Assembly (NCBI GenBank): GCA_026399025.1
Contig: JAPLRU010000066.1
Location: forward strand, 40,663 to 104,662
From: Methylobacter sp.
GTDB lineage: Bacteria; Pseudomonadota; Gammaproteobacteria; Methylococcales; Methylomonadaceae
DNA: 64,000 nucleotides
Direction of reading: 5' to 3'
Shown: piece after piece, positions 1 to 9,543 of the stretch
Layout: each line of letters starts with the position of its first letter
Numbering within the stretch: the stretch's first letter is position 1
The notes under the pieces: model-generated
Told to the model about the DNA's origin: nothing
The model's database searches: none
Seen by the model: the letters and a program-made list of their open reading frames with translations, nothing else
Translations under genes and position numbers: made by a program

Positions 1-596
1 TGGGCATTAATACGCCGGAAGTTCAGCATCGCGATAAAGCGGCCGATGCGGGCGGCGATGAAGCCAAGCGCTGGTTGATCGATAAGCTGAAAAATACCAA
101 AGTCCGGCTGGAGGTCGGCGTCGAAAAAACCGATAAATACGGAAGAACGCTGGCGCATGTGTTCACCGAAAACAAAGCGCATATTAACCTGCAATTGGTG
201 CAAGCGGGTCTGGCCTCGGTCAGCATTTATCCGCCCGAGCTTTTTTATATCAATGAATTGGCCAAGGCGCAGGATCAGGCGGAGCAAGCCAAACTCGGCA
301 TTTGGGGGCGGCCGGAATATGCGGTTATGTCGGTCGGCAGCCTTAGCGAAGCCGGACATTCGGGCTGGACGCGGCTGCTCGGTAAAGTGCTTAATATTCG
401 TCTTACCCGGAAGTCGGTTTACCTGAAATTTTCCGATACCTTCGAGGCGCGTATTGAAAGCCAATGGCTGGATTTATTTCCCGATGTTAACGACTATTTA
501 GGCAAAACCCTCGAAGTGCGCGGCTGGCTGAACAAAAGTAACGGCCGTTTCTCTATGCTAATCCGTCATCCGAGCGCGATTAAGGAAAAGACTTAG
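1..596 (+). CDS. Thermonuclease-like (SNase domain) protein, 5' truncated by window edge
   Basis: The open frame runs in from before the window (first whole codon at base 3), so the true start is missing. The visible N-terminal part, GINTPEV followed about 40 residues later by EKTDKYGRTLAHVF, matches the core of staphylococcal-nuclease-fold (SNase, OB-fold) proteins, where the segment after GxxTPE and the DKYGR-LA motif are typical. About 85 residues follow the SNase core and look like a second OB-type segment with a G-W-L strand near the end (VRGWL) and a C-terminal RHP. Many bacterial SNase homologues are secreted, but the signal peptide region is not visible here. Nuclease activity is inferred from the family. 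An independent gene, rimO, follows 81 bases downstream on the same strand. Confidence 0.75.
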   Translation, partial: GINTPEVQHRDKAADAGGDEAKRWLIDKLKNTKVRLEVGVEKTDKYGRTLAHVFTENKAHINLQLVQAGLASVSIYPPELFYINELAKAQDQAEQAKLGIWGRPEYAVMSVGSLSEAGHSGWTRLLGKVLNIRLTRKSVYLKFSDTFEARIESQWLDLFPDVNDYLGKTLEVRGWLNKSNGRFSMLIRHPSAIKEKT

Positions 597-677
597 CCGT
601 TATTTTACTCACCTAAAATTTTTATTTGGGTAGCCACTCCTATAAACTAGCGCGCTTTAACCTTACCTGAGATTTAA

Positions 678-1988
678 ATGACTGCTCCACATATTGGTTT
701 TATTAGTTTGGGTTGCCCCAAAGCCCTGGTCGATAGCGAAAGAATTTTAACCAAGCTGCGCTCGGAGGGTTACACCATTTCGCCGACCTATCAAGACGCC
801 GATTTGGTTGTGGTGAATACTTGCGGTTTTATCGATGCGGCGGTGGAGGAATCGCTGGACAGCATCGGCGAGGCGCTGGCTCAAAACGGCAAAGTCATCG
901 TCACCGGCTGTTTGGGTTCCAGGGAAGCCGAAATCCGCGAGCGTCATCCGCAAGTTTTAAAAGTCACCGGCGCGCACGCCTTGGAAGAAGTCGTAGCCGC
1001 GGTGCATGAGCATTTGCCGCCGCCGCATGATCCGTTTATCAGTCTGGTGCCGCCGCAAGGCATCAAATTGACGCCGCGTCATTATGCGTATTTAAAAATT
1101 TCCGAAGGCTGCAATCATCGTTGCACCTTCTGCATTATTCCTTCAATGCGCGGCGACTTGGTCAGCAGGCCGATTGACGATGTGATGTTGGAAGCCGAAC
1201 GTTTAGCCAACGCCGGCGTCAAGGAATTACTGGTGGTTTCGCAAGATACCAGCGCCTACGGTCTGGATTTGAAATATCAAAACCGGGATTGGCAAGGCCG
1301 TTCGCTCAGAACCCGCTTTTACGATTTAGCCGAAGCGCTCGGCGATTTAGGCATTTGGGTCAGAATGCATTACGTGTATCCGTATCCGCATGTGGATGAA
1401 GTGATTCCGTTAATGGCCGAGGGCAAAATTTTGCCTTATTTGGACATACCGTTCCAACATGCCAACAGCCGTATTCTTAAGCTGATGAAGCGTCCTGCGG
1501 CTAGTGAAAATAATCTGGAGCGCATTAAAGCCTGGCGCGAAGTTTGCCCCGACATTACCTTGCGCAGCACCTTTATCGTCGGCTTCCCCGGCGAAACCGA
1601 GCAGGAGTTTGAGCAATTATTGGATTTCCTCAGCGAAGCGCAAATGGACAGGGTCGGTTGTTTTGCCTATTCGCCGGTCAAGGGCGCGGTTGCCAATGAT
1701 TTACCCGATCAAATACCTGAAGCAATTAAACAGGAGCGTCTGGCGCGGTTTATGGCGCATCAGGCCGAAATCAGCGCCGAACGTTTACAGCGACGGGTGG
1801 GCCGCATCGAAACGGTGTTGATCGATGAAGTCGTCGAAGAAGGCGCGGTCGCAAGAAGCAAAGCCGATGCCCCGGAAATCGACGGGCAAGTGTTTATCGA
1901 CGGTGCGACGCATTTGAAAGTCGGGGATTTTGTCGATGTCGAGCTGGAAGAAGCCGATGAATATGATTTGTGGGGGCATTTGGTTTAA
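678..1988 (+). CDS. rimO: Ribosomal protein S12 methylthiotransferase RimO
   Basis: 436 aa, full length for RimO. It is a radical-SAM enzyme that adds a methylthio group to an aspartate of ribosomal protein S12. The N-terminal UPF0004 cluster domain shows Cys13, Cys49 and Cys78 (LGCPKA, NTCGF, TGCLG). The radical-SAM CxxxCxxC motif is CNHRCTFC (Cys145, 149, 152), and a TRAM-like domain occupies the C-terminus (about 370-436). The [10 protein letters not shown] signature and PY-PHVDE stretch are those of RimO rather than MiaB. It appears monocistronic or loosely linked to the two small genes that follow. Confidence 0.96.
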   Translation: MTAPHIGFISLGCPKALVDSERILTKLRSEGYTISPTYQDADLVVVNTCGFIDAAVEESLDSIGEALAQNGKVIVTGCLGSREAEIRERHPQVLKVTGAHALEEVVAAVHEHLPPPHDPFISLVPPQGIKLTPRHYAYLKISEGCNHRCTFCIIPSMRGDLVSRPIDDVMLEAERLANAGVKELLVVSQDTSAYGLDLKYQNRDWQGRSLRTRFYDLAEALGDLGIWVRMHYVYPYPHVDEVIPLMAEGKILPYLDIPFQHANSRILKLMKRPAASENNLERIKAWREVCPDITLRSTFIVGFPGETEQEFEQLLDFLSEAQMDRVGCFAYSPVKGAVANDLPDQIPEAIKQERLARFMAHQAEISAERLQRRVGRIETVLIDEVVEEGAVARSKADAPEIDGQVFIDGATHLKVGDFVDVELEEADEYDLWGHLV

Positions 1989-2015
1989 TTGCGCGGTTTA
2001 TGCGGCTGAAAAATC

Positions 2016-2294
2016 ATGGCTGAGAAAGTGTTTGTAGTAACGGATTACCTGAAGTTTCGAGCGGAATTACGTCATTTTGATTTGCTGTTAATCGAACAAA
2101 TTATCCGTTACGGCTCGGAAAGATATTATGATGTGGAAACGCAACGAGTCATTGTGGTAGGTGAGCATGGCGATAAGCTGGTGATGATTCCTTATGAGGA
2201 AACAGAGATGGAGTTAATACCTGTCACAATACATACGACAACGCGTCAACAAATCAAGTTTAGACTGACTACAGGCAGGTTGATTTATGAATAA
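2016..2294 (+). CDS. DUF4258-like small protein (possible toxin-like partner)
   Basis: 92 aa, basic/hydrophobic, with alternating beta-strand character (RVIVVGEHGDKLVMIPYEE) resembling DUF4258 and related RelE-like folds. It overlaps the next gene by 8 bases (2287-2294), so the two are probably translated together. Pairs of a DUF4258-like gene and a DUF2283 gene recur in bacterial genomes and are often suspected toxin-antitoxin-like modules, but function is not established. No Shine-Dalgarno better than GCGGCTGAAA lies before the ATG. Family assignment rests on pattern recognition only. Confidence 0.55.
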   Translation: MAEKVFVVTDYLKFRAELRHFDLLLIEQIIRYGSERYYDVETQRVIVVGEHGDKLVMIPYEETEMELIPVTIHTTTRQQIKFRLTTGRLIYE

Positions 2295-2535
2295 ACCAAA
2301 AATGAATTATTTCCCGGACCAAGACATTATCCACCTGACAATGACCGACGATGATGAAGTTGACAGTATGGAGTTAAGCCCCAATATCACGGCGGAATTG
2401 AATGCCGACGGCGAATTGATCGGAGTGGAAATTCTAAGGGCCAGTATTTTTTTACGTGATTTTATTCTGGAAAGTACTCAGGCGAAATTAATGCATTTAC
2501 AGCAAGCGAAACAGCATCCTGGCAATTCAACTTAA
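2287..2535 (+). CDS. DUF2283 domain protein
   Basis: 82 aa, acidic. It contains the DUF2283 pattern: YFPDQDIIHLTM near the N-terminus, an acidic DDDEVDSMELSPNITAELNADGELIGVEIL core, then a helical tail. DUF2283 proteins are small, usually lie next to a DUF4258 or RelE-like gene, and have been regarded as possible antitoxins. It starts inside the end of the upstream gene (8-base overlap). Nothing in the sequence shows a DNA-binding domain. About 100 bases with no recognisable gene separate it from the convergent fetB. Confidence 0.65.
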   Translation: MNKPKMNYFPDQDIIHLTMTDDDEVDSMELSPNITAELNADGELIGVEILRASIFLRDFILESTQAKLMHLQQAKQHPGNST

Positions 2536-2637
2536 AAACCGTAGTGGGGATGCTTGTCAGCTTTCGGTATTTAGAAAAATAGCCAACGGATAGCGCGGGT
2601 TTGCCGGATAAACGGCTATAGCAGTGCTCCGCGTATG

Positions 2638-3429
2638 TCAATGCTTCACAAACACCTCGTCCTTCAATACATCAAACGCGTTAAAAGCACTATTCAAGCT
2701 GAGTTTCAGGTTGACGACGGCGGCGATGGCGTTGCCGGTGAAGATGCAAATCATGATCGCGATTTGGTATTTCACCGCCAGCCACGGTTCGCTGCCGCCT
2801 AGAATCTGCCCGGTCATCATGCCCGGCAAAGACACCAAGCCCATGGTCGCCATGCCGGCAATGGTCGGGTTCAGCGCCGCCTTGACTGCATCCCGAAAAT
2901 ACGGACGCACGGCTTCCCAGCGGGTCGCGCCCAGCATTAAAAAGGTCGTGTATTCGTTTTCGTTACGGCGCAATGCAGAGTAGAAGCGCTCCAAAGCGAT
3001 GACGTTGCCTTGCAGACAATTGCCCAAAATCATACCGGCCAAAGGCACGATGTAACGGGCATCGTAATAGTGCGTCGGTTGGATGACCAAGATCACCAGG
3101 TAACCGGTAGAAAACAGTATGCTGGAAGCAATCGCGGTAAAAGTGGCTAACGCAAAATAACGCGCTTTAAGTCCCGCACGGCGCAGAATGCTGAAATCGG
3201 CGACGACTAACATCATCAGTATCCATAAGCCGTTGAGCCAAGGCCGGTTAAGCTCGAACAGCATTTTCAAGTAAATGCCGACCAATGCCAACTGAATGCT
3301 CATGCGCAGAATGCTGATGCCGATATCCCGATTCATGCGTAAACCGAGCAGCCACAGCAGCAAGCAAGGCAGTAAACACAGGCCGTAAAGCAGCGCCATT
3401 CGCGGCAGCTCAATATCAAGTGTTTCCAT
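2638..3429 (-). CDS. fetB: FetB-type ABC transporter permease
   Basis: 263 aa polytopic membrane protein of the UPF0014/FetB (YbbM) family. Hydrophobic segments are spread along the length, and the family motif region GMILGNCLQGNVIALERF is followed by the coupling stretch RRNENEYTTFLMLGATRWEAVRPYFRDA. In Escherichia coli FetAB exports iron and contributes to oxidative-stress resistance; the substrate here is inferred from that family. Its start overlaps the end of the ATPase gene by 14 bases (3416-3429), so the two form a translationally coupled operon. Confidence 0.88.
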   Translation of the reverse strand: METLDIELPRMALLYGLCLLPCLLLWLLGLRMNRDIGISILRMSIQLALVGIYLKMLFELNRPWLNGLWILMMLVVADFSILRRAGLKARYFALATFTAIASSILFSTGYLVILVIQPTHYYDARYIVPLAGMILGNCLQGNVIALERFYSALRRNENEYTTFLMLGATRWEAVRPYFRDAVKAALNPTIAGMATMGLVSLPGMMTGQILGGSEPWLAVKYQIAIMICIFTGNAIAAVVNLKLSLNSAFNAFDVLKDEVFVKH

Positions 3430-4078
3430 TGCGCCTTACCTGAGTCAATCGACCCGCTTCAAGTTCAAAAACAAGGCCGCAACGTTCCAACCATTCGGGA
3501 TCGTGTGCGACCGAAACAACCGTCAACTGCGGATCGGAGAAAACATCGAACACGGCGTGTTTGCTTTTTGCGTCCAGTGCGCTGGTTACCTCATCCAGCA
3601 AATACAGTTTTTTACCCAACAACAGGCCTCGAGCCAGCGCAATCCGCTGCTTTTCGCCGCCTGAAATACGGTTGCTGTTTTGGCTTAAAATATCTGCGGG
3701 CAGTTGCAGCCGTTGCAAGACCTCAATAAGTTGAGCTTCCGTAGGCCGATGCTCGCGATGGGTTTTAAACTGAAAAGGCACTAGCAAAGCGTCCCGCACA
3801 CTTTCCGCGGCCAATACCGGTTCTTGCCCGATGTAAGCGCTACAGCTTCGAATGCTGTGAACGGATGCCGGTGTTAGCGGCTTTTCCTGAAAGTAAACCG
3901 TACCTTGTTTTATTACATGAAGCCCCAGTAAGGTTTTCAGCATAGTGCTTTTGCCGGAGCCGGACTTGCCGCATACCGCCGCCTTTTGTCCTGGATACAG
4001 TGAAAAGCTGATGTCGGATAGAATCGTTTTTTCGCGGCTAATGACCGTTACGCGGTCGAATCGAATCAGAGGGGACAT
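3416..4078 (-). CDS. fetA: FetA-type ABC transporter ATP-binding protein
   Basis: 220 aa single ABC nucleotide-binding domain. Walker A is GKSGSGKST (about 38-46), the Q-loop is YIGQEP, the signature is ISGGEKQRIALARG, and Walker B is LYLLDEVTSALD followed by the switch histidine in VSVAHD. Length and organisation match FetA (YbbL), which pairs with FetB. It is the first gene of a two-gene minus-strand unit. A 13-bp-stem palindrome (4111-4154) separates it from mdh upstream. Confidence 0.88.
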   Translation of the reverse strand: MSPLIRFDRVTVISREKTILSDISFSLYPGQKAAVCGKSGSGKSTMLKTLLGLHVIKQGTVYFQEKPLTPASVHSIRSCSAYIGQEPVLAAESVRDALLVPFQFKTHREHRPTEAQLIEVLQRLQLPADILSQNSNRISGGEKQRIALARGLLLGKKLYLLDEVTSALDAKSKHAVFDVFSDPQLTVVSVAHDPEWLERCGLVFELEAGRLTQVRRNGNT

Positions 4079-4110
4079 TGAGGACTTGTAGGTCGGACAG
4101 TGTTTATTTA

Positions 4111-4154
4111 TTCACCACGAAGACACCAAGTCCTATGTTTTTCTTCGTGGTGAA
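4111..4154. repeat. Palindrome, 13-bp arms, between mdh and fetA
   Basis: Perfect arms TTCACCACGAAGA (4111-4123) and TCTTCGTGGTGAA (4142-4154) enclose an 18-base loop. It lies just after the mdh stop and before the fetA start, both on the minus strand, so it could end the mdh transcript. No clean T-tract is seen on the minus strand. It also looks like one of the dispersed intergenic palindromes present elsewhere in the window. Confidence 0.6.
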
Positions 4155-4193
4155 AATTTTCAGCCGGTGAGGCTGCTGGCTAAGCCGTTCTTT

Positions 4194-5174
4194 TTATTTC
4201 AATAAATGCTTCACCGCATCCCGTTCTTCTTTTAACTCAGCCTCGGTAGTGCGCATTCTTTGTCTGCTGAAATCGTTAATCTCCAAGCCCCTGACAATAT
4301 TAACTTCGCCGTCAACGACGGTAACCGGAAAAGAATAAACCAGACCGGGTTCAATGCCGTAAACGCCGTCCGATAACACCGCCATGCTGACCCAATCGCC
4401 CGGTTCGGTGCCGAAAGCCCAGCTTTTCATCTGGTCTATCGCCGCATTTGCCGCCGACGCGGCGCTGGATTGGCCGCGGGCTTTAATGACTTCCGCGCCC
4501 CGCTGCTGAACGATGGGAATAAATTCATTGACATACCAATCATTGTCCACCAACGACAAGGCATCCTGTCCCTTGATCTTGGTATGGTGAATGTCGGGAT
4601 ATTGCGTCGTGGAATGATTACCCCAAATAATCATATTTTTAACGTCAACCGGTAAAACGCCGCATTTGTCAGCCAATTGGCTGAGCGCCCGGTTATGATC
4701 CAAACGGGTCATCGCGGAAAAATTTTCCGGTTTTAAGTCGGGCGCATTGCGTAAGGCAATCAAGGCATTGGTATTGGCAGGATTACCGGTCACCAACACC
4801 TTGACATCTCTGCTCGCGACATCGTTCAAGGCTCTGCCTTGAACCGAAAAAATCTCTGCGTTAACCTCTAATAAATCCTTACGCTCCATACCCGGCCCCC
4901 TTGGCCGGGCGCCAACTAAAAAGGCATAGTCGACATTTTTGAACGCCACTCGGGGATCGTCTGTGACTTTAATGCGATGCAGCAAGGGGAATGCACAATC
5001 TTTCAACTCCATGACTACGCCTTGCAGGGTATTCAGTGCCGGCGTGATTTCAAGCAAATGCAATATGATCGGCTGGTCGGGGCCCAGCAATGCGCCGGCC
5101 GCCAAACGGAACAGCAAAGAATAACTGATTTGTCCTGCGGCGCCTGTTACGGCTATATGAACGGGTGTTTTCAT
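4194..5174 (-). CDS. mdh: Malate dehydrogenase
   Basis: 326 aa, normal length for the type-2 (cytosolic-like) NAD-dependent malate dehydrogenase. The Rossmann motif is TGAAGQIS (10-17), the substrate-specificity loop is [15 protein letters not shown], the NAD site is VTGNPANTN, and the catalytic His187 lies in IIWGNHST with Asp159 in TRLDHNRA. The start was set at the ATG at 5174 because AAGGAAA lies 8-10 bases before it and the protein then begins [14 protein letters not shown]; an upstream in-frame start would add 23 lysine-rich residues without homology. In a serine-cycle methanotroph it supplies malate for malate thiokinase. It is divergent from mtdA across about 550 bases. Confidence 0.95.
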   Translation of the reverse strand: MKTPVHIAVTGAAGQISYSLLFRLAAGALLGPDQPIILHLLEITPALNTLQGVVMELKDCAFPLLHRIKVTDDPRVAFKNVDYAFLVGARPRGPGMERKDLLEVNAEIFSVQGRALNDVASRDVKVLVTGNPANTNALIALRNAPDLKPENFSAMTRLDHNRALSQLADKCGVLPVDVKNMIIWGNHSTTQYPDIHHTKIKGQDALSLVDNDWYVNEFIPIVQQRGAEVIKARGQSSAASAANAAIDQMKSWAFGTEPGDWVSMAVLSDGVYGIEPGLVYSFPVTVVDGEVNIVRGLEINDFSRQRMRTTEAELKEERDAVKHLLK

Positions 5175-5439
5175 CTGTTTTTTCCTTTGATTTTTATGTT
5201 TTTTCCCAAGCTTCTTCGATAAAGCTATCAGGATAATGGGCAAATATTACATTAACCCGCTTTCCCGATAACGCCTAACAACCACAGTAAAATGCTTCTT
5301 TTGCAGATAATAACGAAGATAAGCCCGCACAGGCAAGCATATCGGAAAACATGTTCAAGAGGGCAAGCGGCGCCTAAGTCTATTGGCAAAAAATAAACGA
5401 CCTTATCCTGCGGTTTTAGCGGCCCGGCCGCCTAAAATG

Positions 5440-5526
5440 GAACGCGGATGGCGACGATGATTATGATTGAGTTAAGATTTTTTATGGTTTATCTGTGTTT
5501 ATCCTATTCATCGGCGTTATGCGTTC
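5440..5526. repeat. Degenerate dispersed palindrome (CGGAT family)
   Basis: The left arm begins GAACGCGGATGGCG and the right arm ends GGCGTTATGCGTTC, its imperfect reverse complement, with further pairing inside. The same design (arms rich in CGGAT / ATCCG) recurs at 40335-40607 and 60108-60200 and, degraded, at about 37665-37797. It therefore looks like a degraded member of a dispersed repeat family. Confidence 0.5.
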
Positions 5527-5669
5527 TTCTGTATTTAAGCACTCGAATATTTATCGGTTGCGAGTTGCCCGGTCAGGACGCAGGCGTCTGAGTCGGTTCG
5601 ATTCCGAACGCCGTCTGTCGGTAATTAAATTGCCGGCGGGCTAAATAAAGCACTGTTGAGTTTATTGGG

Positions 5670-5675
5670 TATAAT
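5670..5675 (+). promoter_or_regulatory. Candidate -10 box upstream of mtdA
   Basis: A perfect TATAAT at 5670-5675 lies 51 bases before the mtdA ATG. The expected -35 position holds only a weak match, so a promoter is plausible but not proven; activator control of a C1 operon would fit a weak -35. Confidence 0.4.
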
Positions 5676-5726
5676 ATCCGGTTTTGAATACTATTACGCA
5701 GACCCGCAACCCATCACGAGTAACAC

Positions 5727-6584
5727 ATGAAAAAACTGCTATTCCAATTCGATACAGACACCCACCCTTCAGTTTTCGATACTGTTGTAGCCTATGACGG
5801 CGGTGCGGATCATGTCATCGGACACGGCGGATTAACCCCCGAAAACATCTCGGCTTTGGTAGAAGGCACCATGTTTACCCGTGCGCCCAAAGACAAAAAA
5901 AATACCGCCATTTTTGTCGGCGGCAGCGATATGATTGCCGGTCAGGCATTATTTGCGGCCGTGCAAAAACACTTTTTTCCGGGTTTTCAGGTTTCGGTTA
6001 TGCTCGACAGTAACGGTAGTAATACCACCGCTGCGGCCGCAGTCGCCAAGCTGGCGTCCAGCGGCGTTCTCGCCGGTAAAAAAGCGGTGGTGCTGGCCGG
6101 TACCGGCCCGGTAGGGCAGCGCGCTGCGGCGATGCTGGCTAAAGAAGGCGCGGACGTCACCTTGACCGGCCGAAAAATGGAACGCGCCGTGCAAGCTTGC
6201 GACAACATGAAAGCCCGCTTCGGCGTCAACCTGACGCCTGTTGAAGCCTTCGATAACGAGGCCCGAGCCCAAGCCATCGAATACGCCAATATCGTTTTCG
6301 CAACCGGTGCGGCAGGCGTGGAACTGCTTTCGGCCGATCAATGGCAACATAATACTCACATTGAAATGATGGCCGACGCCAACGCGACGCCCCCCATCGG
6401 CATCGGCGGTATCGAGGTCATGGATAAAGGCACGGTGCGCAACGGCAAAATCATTTGGGGCGCTATCGGTTTCGGCGCGCTGAAACTGGCTTTGCACCGC
6501 GCTTGTATTGCCAAACTGTTTGAAGATAACAAGCAGGTTTTCGATGCCGAAAATATCTTTGCGTTGGCTAAGGAAATGGCCTAA
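5727..6584 (+). CDS. mtdA: NADP-dependent methylene-tetrahydromethanopterin/methylene-tetrahydrofolate dehydrogenase MtdA
   Basis: 285 aa, the normal size of MtdA. The N-terminus MKKLLFQFDTDTHPSVFDTV and the GGADHVIGHGGLTPENISALVEG stretch are hallmark MtdA sequence. A Rossmann motif GTGPVGQRAAAMLAKEGA binds NADP, and GVGGIEVMD-type sequence (GIGGIEVMDKG) is near the C-terminus. In methylotrophs MtdA oxidises the methylene adduct of H4MPT and/or H4F, making NADPH and linking formaldehyde oxidation with serine-cycle C1 supply. It heads a plus-strand run of serine-cycle genes (glycerate kinase, glyA). Confidence 0.95.
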   Translation: MKKLLFQFDTDTHPSVFDTVVAYDGGADHVIGHGGLTPENISALVEGTMFTRAPKDKKNTAIFVGGSDMIAGQALFAAVQKHFFPGFQVSVMLDSNGSNTTAAAAVAKLASSGVLAGKKAVVLAGTGPVGQRAAAMLAKEGADVTLTGRKMERAVQACDNMKARFGVNLTPVEAFDNEARAQAIEYANIVFATGAAGVELLSADQWQHNTHIEMMADANATPPIGIGGIEVMDKGTVRNGKIIWGAIGFGALKLALHRACIAKLFEDNKQVFDAENIFALAKEMA

Positions 6585-6619
6585 GACCATCTGAAATAGA
6601 ACGTAGGTCACGTGGATAG

Positions 6620-6664
6620 TTATGATGAACGCGAATTTTCATAGCTTATCCGCGCTCATCATAA
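6620..6664. repeat. Palindrome between mtdA and glycerate kinase
   Basis: Arms of 14 bases (6620-6633 and 6651-6664) pair with one mismatch around a 17-base loop. There is no T-tract, so it resembles an intergenic palindrome more than a classical terminator. Confidence 0.45.
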
Positions 6665-6703
6665 GCCATTTGCCTCCTTAGCCTTCCCTGAACAGAAATT
6701 GAC

Positions 6704-8029
6704 ATGCGTCCTTTAGCCGATCAAGCCGATTTGACCTCAATAAGACAAGATGCCCTCAGCCTTTTTAAGGCAGGCATAGCGGCTGCCGATCCTTATCAAG
6801 CGGTTAAACATCACCTTGTTCCTGAGTTGTTTGATAACTTCTCGAAAGTCCATCTGATTGCGTTCGGCAAGGCCGCTTGCACGATGGCAAAAGCGGCTGC
6901 GGAAATCATTCCGGCCACAAGGCTGGCGGGCAGAGGCCTTGCCGTCACCAATTACGAAAACGTAATGGCTATCGACAATGTCGACGTCATAGGGGCAGGG
7001 CACCCTTTACCGGATGCCGCCGGGCTTAACGCGGCGCAAACCCTTGCCGAACGGCTGGATAATGCCAAAGTGGATGAATTAGTGTTGGTATTGGTCAGCG
7101 GCGGCGGTTCGGCGTTGATTCCGTATCCGGCGGGCCAAATTACCTTGCCGGAAAAGATTGCCACGACCGATTTATTGTTGGCTTGCGGCGCGACCATCAA
7201 CCAGATTAACTGCGTCCGCAAACATTTGTCGCGGCTAAAAGGCGGCGGTTTGGCCCGCATAGCAGCGCCCGCCCATGTCCATGCGCTGATTTTATCCGAT
7301 GTGTTGGGCGACGATTTAAGCGTCATTGCCAGCGGCCCCACCGTAGCCGACGACAGCACTTATGCCGATGCCGTTGACGTTTTTCAAAGCCGAGGCATTT
7401 GGCAACAAGTACCGGCTAATGTTCGCGCGCATCTCGAACAAGGCGAACGGGGGCGGATTGCCGAAACGCCTAAACCGGGCGACGCTATATTCAAAAATAC
7501 CGGACAATCCCTGATCGGCAGCAATCGCCTTAGCGTCAACGCGATGCTGCACGCTGCCGCACAATTGGGCTATGAAACCCACCTGCACAGCGATCATTTA
7601 TGCGGCGAAGCCAGTGAAGAAGCTGAAAAATGGGTTCTTTATGCGAAAACGCTCAGCGTCAACACACCCATCGCTTTGTTGGCGGGCGGCGAAACCACGG
7701 TCACCTTAAAAGGCAACGGGCGCGGCGGTCGCAATCAGGAAATGGCGCTGGCTTTTGCGCTTGCCGCAGAGCATCATGGCTTGACCGGCACTTGGACTTT
7801 TCTTAGCGGCGGTACCGACGGTCGCGACGGGCCTACCGATGCGGCAGGCGGCATCGTTGACCGAAACACGATAAAACGCATGACTCAAGCCGGTGTAAAT
7901 CCCCGCGCATTGCTTGAAAATAACGATTCATACACCGCATTAAAAACGGCTAATGACTTAGTCACGACCGGTGCGACAGGCACCAACGTCGCCGATCTGC
8001 AAATAGTGCTGATTCGGCCCGAACTTTAA
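6704..8029 (+). CDS. gck: Glycerate 2-kinase (MOFRL family, TtuD/GckA type)
   Basis: 441 aa, the usual length of the DUF4147/MOFRL glycerate kinases that make 2-phosphoglycerate. Visible family motifs are IAFGKAACTMAKAA near residue 52, GAGHPLPD, LVSGGGSALIPYP (nucleotide loop), INCVRKHLSRLKGG and LSDVLGDDLSVIASGPTV. The C-terminal MOFRL domain carries GGRNQEMALAFAL and LSGGTDGRDGPTDAAGG. In the serine cycle it phosphorylates D-glycerate made by hydroxypyruvate reductase. It lies between mtdA and glyA. Confidence 0.93.
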   Translation: MRPLADQADLTSIRQDALSLFKAGIAAADPYQAVKHHLVPELFDNFSKVHLIAFGKAACTMAKAAAEIIPATRLAGRGLAVTNYENVMAIDNVDVIGAGHPLPDAAGLNAAQTLAERLDNAKVDELVLVLVSGGGSALIPYPAGQITLPEKIATTDLLLACGATINQINCVRKHLSRLKGGGLARIAAPAHVHALILSDVLGDDLSVIASGPTVADDSTYADAVDVFQSRGIWQQVPANVRAHLEQGERGRIAETPKPGDAIFKNTGQSLIGSNRLSVNAMLHAAAQLGYETHLHSDHLCGEASEEAEKWVLYAKTLSVNTPIALLAGGETTVTLKGNGRGGRNQEMALAFALAAEHHGLTGTWTFLSGGTDGRDGPTDAAGGIVDRNTIKRMTQAGVNPRALLENNDSYTALKTANDLVTTGATGTNVADLQIVLIRPEL

Positions 8030-8067
8030 AATAGCAGCTATTAAATAGTATTAATCCAGGAGAAAAC

Positions 8068-9321
8068 ATGTTTAAAAAATCAATGACCATCCAAGGCTTC
8101 GACGATGAATTATTTCAAGCCATCGAAGAAGAACGTCAACGCCAGGAAGATCACATCGAACTGATCGCCTCTGAAAATTACGCCAGCCCGCGGGTGTTGG
8201 AAGCCCAAGGCTCGCAATTAACCAACAAATACGCCGAAGGCTACCCCGGCAAACGTTATTACGGCGGCTGCGAGTTTGTCGATAAAGCCGAGCAATTGGC
8301 TATCGACCGCGCCAAAGCCTTGTTCGGAGCCGATTACGCTAACGTGCAACCGCATTCGGGTTCGCAAGCCAATATGGCGGTGTTTATGGCGCTGATTCAA
8401 CCGGGCGACACCATCTTGGGTTTAAGCCTTGCCGATGGCGGCCATTTAACCCACGGCGCAAAACCCAACTTCTCGGGCAAAATCTACAATGCCATTCAAT
8501 ACGGCTTGCATCCTGAAACCGGTGAAATCGATTATGCTCAAGTGGAAGCTTTGGCGCTGGAGCACAAACCTAAAGTCATCGTTGCCGGTTTTTCCGCCTA
8601 CTCGCGCATTTGGGATTGGCAACGTTTCCGCGACATCGCCGATAAAGTCGGCGCTTACTTTTTTGTCGATATGGCGCATGTTGCCGGTCTGGTTGCCGCC
8701 GGTTTATACCCCAATCCGGTGCCGATTGCCGATGTCGTTACCAGCACCACTCATAAATCTTTACGCGGCCCACGCGGCGGCTTGATTTTGTGCAAAAGCA
8801 ACCCGGAACTGGAGAAAAAATTCGACTCCAACATCTTTCCCGGCATTCAGGGCGGTCCGTTAATGCATGTGATTGCGGCCAAAGCCGTGGCCTTTAAAGA
8901 AGCCATGCAACCGGAGTTTCGCGTTTATCAGCAACAAGTGATTAAAAATGCCCAAGCCATGGCCGCCGTGTTTATGAAACGCGGCTTTGACGTCGTTTCC
9001 GGCGGCACCGACGATCATTTAATGCTGGTTTCGTTGATCGCCAAAGGCATCACCGGCAAAGCGGCCGATGCAGCTTTAGGCAAAGCCCATATTACCGTTA
9101 ATAAAAACGCCGTGCCGAACGACCCGCAATCGCCGTTTGTGACCAGCGGCATTCGTGTCGGTACGCCTGCGCCAACTACGCGCGGTTTTAAAGAGCCGGA
9201 AATGATCGAAATCGCCAATATGATGTGCGATGTGATGGAAAACATGGAAGACGAAAATGTAATTGCAGCGGTACGCGAGAAAGTCAGTCATCTTTGTGCG
9301 CGGTTTCCGGTTTATAGTTAA
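8068..9321 (+). CDS. glyA: Serine hydroxymethyltransferase
   Basis: 417 aa, full-length PLP-dependent SHMT that makes serine from glycine and methylene-tetrahydrofolate, the entry step of the serine cycle. Family blocks are [56 protein letters not shown] and the PLP-lysine motif [16 protein letters not shown] (Lys230). A strong AGGAG lies 7 bases before the ATG. The context with mtdA and glycerate kinase suggests this copy serves C1 assimilation, though a housekeeping role cannot be excluded. Confidence 0.97.
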   Translation: MFKKSMTIQGFDDELFQAIEEERQRQEDHIELIASENYASPRVLEAQGSQLTNKYAEGYPGKRYYGGCEFVDKAEQLAIDRAKALFGADYANVQPHSGSQANMAVFMALIQPGDTILGLSLADGGHLTHGAKPNFSGKIYNAIQYGLHPETGEIDYAQVEALALEHKPKVIVAGFSAYSRIWDWQRFRDIADKVGAYFFVDMAHVAGLVAAGLYPNPVPIADVVTSTTHKSLRGPRGGLILCKSNPELEKKFDSNIFPGIQGGPLMHVIAAKAVAFKEAMQPEFRVYQQQVIKNAQAMAAVFMKRGFDVVSGGTDDHLMLVSLIAKGITGKAADAALGKAHITVNKNAVPNDPQSPFVTSGIRVGTPAPTTRGFKEPEMIEIANMMCDVMENMEDENVIAAVREKVSHLCARFPVYS

Positions 9322-9330
9322 GGTTCTTTA

Positions 9331-9364
9331 GGTGCAACATAACCGGAGTATCGGATGTTGCACC
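9331..9364 (+). terminator. Hairpin after glyA
   Basis: GGTGCAACAT (9331-9340) pairs perfectly with ATGTTGCACC (9355-9364), and an inner CCG/CGG extends the stem. No T-run follows, so termination would be weak or factor-dependent. Confidence 0.5.
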
Positions 9365-9503
9365 GTATGGTTGGGGGCGGAGTATGCTTTGTTCTGTTTT
9401 TATTGGCTAAACCAAGCTAAAGTTAAATAGGCAAATATTCGATTAAAGCTCAAGCTCATAGCTCAGCCTGTATGCCGCATGAATACTGGGTTTGCTTAAA
9501 TAC

Positions 9504-9532
9504 TTGTACAATTTTTATCCAACTCGTATAAA
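9504..9532 (+). promoter_or_regulatory. ssrA promoter
   Basis: TTGTAC (9504-9509) and TATAAA (9527-9532) are separated by 17 bases. The predicted start is a few bases before the tmRNA 5' end at 9544, as expected for a precursor trimmed by RNase P. Confidence 0.7.
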
Positions 9533-9543
9533 ATATGCATCAA

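Larger units (their letters stand above)
5175..5726. other. 552-bp divergent intergenic region between mdh and mtdA
   Basis: No convincing ORF lies in this stretch. It contains the leader of mdh, a degenerate palindromic element (5440-5526), and at its right end the A/T-rich promoter region of mtdA. A tRNA-like T-arm at about 5593-5607 has no matching acceptor stem and was not accepted as a tRNA. Confidence 0.6.

Noticed and set aside
5570..5640. tRNA-like T-arm (GTCGGTTCGATTCCGAAC)
   Set aside because: No acceptor, D-arm or anticodon stem can be built around it.
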